Shown piece after piece: positions 35,914 to 38,099 of a stretch of DNA of 38,099 nt. The position numbers were made by a program, and so were the translations under genes. Source of the DNA: Proluteimonas luteida (GTDB taxonomy: Bacteria; Pseudomonadota; Gammaproteobacteria; Xanthomonadales; Xanthomonadaceae). Every line of letters begins with the position of its first letter. The stretch's first letter is position 1. The notes under the pieces were generated by a model. It did not search any database. It was given only the letters and a program-made list of their open reading frames with translations, and was not told the origin of the DNA. Location: NCBI RefSeq assembly GCF_021191695.1, contig NZ_JAIWPT010000026.1:1-38099 (forward strand), in the 5' to 3' direction.

Positions 35914-36423
35914 ATGCGAGATCGGGATATCTATGCCAAGACCGTGGCCGGACGCGACGAGATCGCGACGCGTGCACGCAAGTTGCCGAGCACGTTGCGT
36001 GCCTTGCTGCTGGTCGTCGACGGCCAGCGCGATGCGGCGGAACTCCTCCGCCTCGGCGCCGGCCTGCACGCACCCGACGACGGCCTGGCGCAGTTGCGCG
36101 ACAAGGGGCTGATCGCGCTGCGCGACGAGGTCGCGGCGGCGGGCGGCAGCGGCGATGCCGCACCCGCGGACGCCGCCGCCATCGCGCCCAGCGAGCGCTT
36201 CCGCACGATGAGCGCGCTGATGTCCGAGGCGGTCAAGGCGCACCTCGGCCTGCGTGGTTTCATGATGCAGCTGAAGATCGAGCGCTGCGGCAATGCCGAG
36301 GAACTGGCCGTGCTGCTGCCCGAACTGCGCGCGGCGCTGGCGAAATCGCGCGGCGACGCCGTGGCCGGTGCCTGGCTGGCGGCGGTGCAGGCGAGCGCCG
36401 GCGCGGAGCCAGTACCCGGCTGA
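35914..36423 (+). CDS. Hypothetical protein, possible winged-helix-like N-terminus
   Basis: 169 aa, function not recognised. The N-terminal ~65 residues (MRDRDIYAKTVAGRDEIATR, then LPSTLRALLLVVDGQRDAAELLRL and QLRDKGLIAL) look like a small helical domain that I recall from uncharacterised proteobacterial proteins. An Ala/Gly-rich linker (about 74-90) leads to a helical C-terminal part (AHLGLRGFMMQLKIERC, then EELAVLLPELRAALAK). GGGAGGGAG directly upstream selects the ATG at 35914 over in-frame ATGs further up. The 202-nt gap from prpF and a weak TTGTCG-N19-TAGAAC (35777-35807) suggest its own transcript. Confidence 0.7.
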   Translation: MRDRDIYAKTVAGRDEIATRARKLPSTLRALLLVVDGQRDAAELLRLGAGLHAPDDGLAQLRDKGLIALRDEVAAAGGSGDAAPADAAAIAPSERFRTMSALMSEAVKAHLGLRGFMMQLKIERCGNAEELAVLLPELRAALAKSRGDAVAGAWLAAVQASAGAEPVPG

Positions 36424-36484
36424 GGGACGCGACGCGGTACGACGTGCGGCGGCGTTTGGCCCGGCGCGCTCGCGTCGTGGCCGG

Positions 36485-37096
36485 TTACAGTATGCCCTCG
36501 GCTTCCAGCGCGGCCTGCACGCCGGGGTCGGCAAGCATGCGGGCGTCGAAGGTATGCAGGTTGTCGAGGCCGCCGAGATCCAGGCGCAGTTTCTTCGCCC
36601 ACTGCAGCACGACGAACAGGTAGGGGTCTGCGATCGAGCGCGTGCCCACCAGCCAGTCGCGCCCGGCCAGCTGCGCGTCGAGACGTTCGAACATGCCGCG
36701 CAGGCGCTTCATCGCCTGCTTGCGTGTGCGATCGATGGCATCGGCATCCTCGAGATACTTGGTGGTGCCGAACAAGGGGTGGAACGTGGGGTGCACGTCG
36801 GCGTTGAGGAAGGCCAGCCAGCGGTTGACCTCGGCGCGGCCGCGCGGCGTGCCGTCGCCGCCAAGGCCGGCGTCCGGGAACGTATCGGCCAGGTAGTTGA
36901 GGATCGCCGCGTTCTGGGTCAGCACCCAGTCGCCATCGACCAGCACCGGCACCGCGCCTGCGGGATTGAGCGCGAGGAAATCGGGCTGCTTGATGTCGGT
37001 GCCGTCGACGATGGTGGCGGTGAAGGGCACGCCGATCCACTGCAGCGCGATGTGGTCGGCCAGCGAACAGGCGCCGGGCTTGGTGTAGAGCTTCAT
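36485..37096 (-). CDS. Glutathione S-transferase, beta class-like
   Basis: Conjugates glutathione to electrophiles or protects against oxidative stress in the cytoplasm. It has 203 aa, the standard GST size. The N-terminal thioredoxin-like domain starts MKLYTKPGACSLADHIAL; Cys10 is the characteristic residue of bacterial beta-class GSTs, and NPAGAVPVLV contains the cis-proline. QNAAILNYLAD holds the glutathione-contacting region, and the C-terminal helical domain includes GTRSIADPYLFVVLQW. GGAG lies 7 nt upstream of the ATG. It is separated from the upstream hydrolase gene by a terminator. Confidence 0.92.
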   Translation of the reverse strand: MKLYTKPGACSLADHIALQWIGVPFTATIVDGTDIKQPDFLALNPAGAVPVLVDGDWVLTQNAAILNYLADTFPDAGLGGDGTPRGRAEVNRWLAFLNADVHPTFHPLFGTTKYLEDADAIDRTRKQAMKRLRGMFERLDAQLAGRDWLVGTRSIADPYLFVVLQWAKKLRLDLGGLDNLHTFDARMLADPGVQAALEAEGIL

Positions 37097-37148
37097 CGGG
37101 AACTCCGCGGCAAAGGGCCGCCACTATGCGGCAGGTCCGGGAAACGGC

Positions 37149-37171
37149 AAAACCCGCCGGCTGGCGGGTTT
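37149..37171. terminator. Intrinsic terminator between the SleB-like gene and GST gene
   Basis: Stem AAACCCGCC/GGCGGGTTT with a GGCT loop. Read on the minus strand it ends in TTTT and lies 45 nt after the SleB-like stop codon, so it most likely ends that transcript. Confidence 0.82.
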
Positions 37172-37216
37172 CGTCGGTTGGCGGGGCCCGGGTGGAATGC
37201 GCCCGGGAGTCCGGCC

Positions 37217-37696
37217 TCAGCCGCGGTCGCTGGCCGCGGCCTGCGCCGGCGGGCGCAGCGACTGCACGCGCAGGAAGGTGTGGTCGCCGATCGTCGCCAC
37301 CTGGTAGGCGTTGCGCCAGCTCGGCGCGGCGATCGCGTGGGCCATGAAGTGGCTGGCGCCCGGCACGATCTCGCGCCGCTTGTGCGGCGGCAGTGCCCAG
37401 TTGCGTTCCGATTCCAGTGCCACGCTGACGGCCTGCGCCCAAGCGCTGCTGTTGGCCAGGCGGGTGTTCGGCGACAGGATCGTCGGCGCGAACTGCTTGC
37501 GTGCGGTCACCACCTCGCACATCGACTCGCCCCACAGGCCGCTTTCCTGGCGGCGCAGCGCGACTTCCGCCACCGCCGCCTGGCCGCGTGCGGACTGGTC
37601 GCGGGCTTCCAGGTAGACCGTCGTGCTCAGGCACAGCGAGTCCGCGGCCGGGGCCGGCAATACCGAGGCCAGCCACATGATCCATTCCAGTTTCAT
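37217..37696 (-). CDS. SleB-type cell wall hydrolase
   Basis: Predicted peptidoglycan hydrolase of the Hydrolase_2/SleB family, which includes spore-cortex lytic enzymes; in Gram-negatives these are thought to remodel the wall. It has 159 aa. A short hydrophobic N-terminus (WIMWLASVLPAPAADS) may be a weak signal peptide. The domain starts at LCLSTTVYLEARDQSARGQ with the candidate catalytic Glu30 in YLEAR, then AVAEVALRR, CEVVTARKQFAP and the C-terminal GASHFMAH and YQVATIGDHTFLR. AAGGAG 6 nt upstream selects the ATG at 37696; the open frame beyond it is not conserved-looking. Confidence 0.85.
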   Translation of the reverse strand: MKLEWIMWLASVLPAPAADSLCLSTTVYLEARDQSARGQAAVAEVALRRQESGLWGESMCEVVTARKQFAPTILSPNTRLANSSAWAQAVSVALESERNWALPPHKRREIVPGASHFMAHAIAAPSWRNAYQVATIGDHTFLRVQSLRPPAQAAASDRG

Positions 37697-37996
37697 CGAA
37701 ACTCCTTGCTCCGTTGCGCCGGACCGCACGTCCTCGCCCCGGATTAGGGAACGCGAACCGCGACGGAAACCGACATGGCGTACTGGGGAGGGCGGCGACT
37801 CTATGGCGCGCTTATCGCCCGGGCACCGGGAGCCGCCAGAAGGGCGGTCGGGGCCGGTGTCCTGCCAAGGGGCGGCAGGACGAAGTGCGGGCACGGTAGC
37901 CGCGCATTTCCGAATCGAACATGAATGCGCGGCACTGGCGGAATGCGGCGATCTGTGGCTGGCGGGCGGTCCGCGTAGATACCGTCTTGCGGCGGC
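37697..37996. other. 300-bp region without a recognised gene
   Basis: It should contain the promoter of the SleB-like gene (minus strand) and, toward 37996, the non-coding end of an IS110-family element. One clear hairpin, GTCCTGCC/GGCAGGAC (37859-37881, loop AAGGGGC), is present. I could not define the element boundary or a target-site core. Confidence 0.5.
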
Positions 37997-38099
37997 CTAT
38001 GCAATGGCGTGCTGGGGATCGAATGGCTTGCCCGAACGCAGGACGCCCCAGACCAGGTGGAGGAGCTTGCGCATGACGGCGCAGACGATGACCTTGCCG
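37997..38099 (-). mobile_element. C-terminal end of an IS110-family transposase, cut by window
   Basis: On the minus strand a frame enters from the window edge and ends at a TAG (37997-37999) after 33 residues: GKVIVCAVMRKLLHLVWGVL, then RSGKPFDPQHAIA. The KVxxxAVMRKLLHLxxGVLxSGKPFDP pattern is the typical C-terminus of IS110-family transposases, which use a DEDD-type RuvC-like domain plus a serine domain located upstream of this piece. The rest lies outside the window, so intactness and subgroup (IS110 or IS1111) cannot be judged. Confidence 0.8.

Noticed and set aside
37700..37894. N-terminal extension of the SleB-like protein to 37894
   Set aside because: The extra segment is Arg/Pro/Gly-rich and lacks family character, while an AAGGAG and ATG at 37696 give a normal start.

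Overview
The window is about 38 kb of GC-rich chromosomal DNA. Gene order, the class II DAHP synthase, the malate dehydrogenase and the TAGAAT/GATAAT-like -10 boxes all resemble the family Xanthomonadaceae (Lysobacter, Luteimonas, Xanthomonas). The assignment is by recall of protein families, not by a search. No rRNA, tRNA or CRISPR array was seen.

1-15990: the S10-spc-alpha ribosomal supercluster, all on the plus strand: tuf (5' truncated by the window edge), rpsJ, rplC, rplD, rplW, rplB, rpsS, rplV, rpsC, rplP, rpmC, rpsQ, rplN, rplX, rplE, rpsN, rpsH, rplF, rplR, rpsE, rpmD, rplO, secY, rpsM, rpsK, rpsD, rpoA, rplQ, closed by a canonical intrinsic terminator. rpmJ and infA are absent here. 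Several spacers are longer and more structured than the compact textbook operon: a ~315-nt rpsJ leader, a heptad inverted repeat between rplE and rpsN, and hairpins at rpsN/rpsH, rplR/rpsE and rpoA/rplQ. A separate promoter appears to drive rpsM onward.

16036-25433: housekeeping genes: dsbB, class II DAHP synthase, then on the minus strand typA/bipA with a downstream DUF2127-type membrane protein, then ppiB, a class I aminotransferase, mdh and an AMP-forming acyl-CoA synthetase.

25434-35711: a complete methylcitrate-cycle locus for propionate use: prpE (activation), prpB (lyase), prpC (2-methylcitrate synthase), acnD plus prpF (dehydratase and its partner) and a small SRPBCC protein. Between prpE and prpB lies a divergent gene that fuses a MerR/excisionase-type helix-turn-helix to a citrate-synthase domain keeping all three catalytic residues. 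The palindrome TTGATCGATACGATCAA upstream of prpE recurs at 14 of 17 positions in the prpB/regulator intergenic region. I propose that the fusion protein is the metabolite-sensing regulator of this locus and that the palindromes are its operators. This is the most interesting system in the window. Two different repetitive inverted elements sit inside the prpB-prpC-acnD string.

35712-38099: a conserved-looking hypothetical protein, a beta-class glutathione S-transferase, a SleB-type cell-wall hydrolase and, at the edge, the last 33 residues of an IS110-family transposase.
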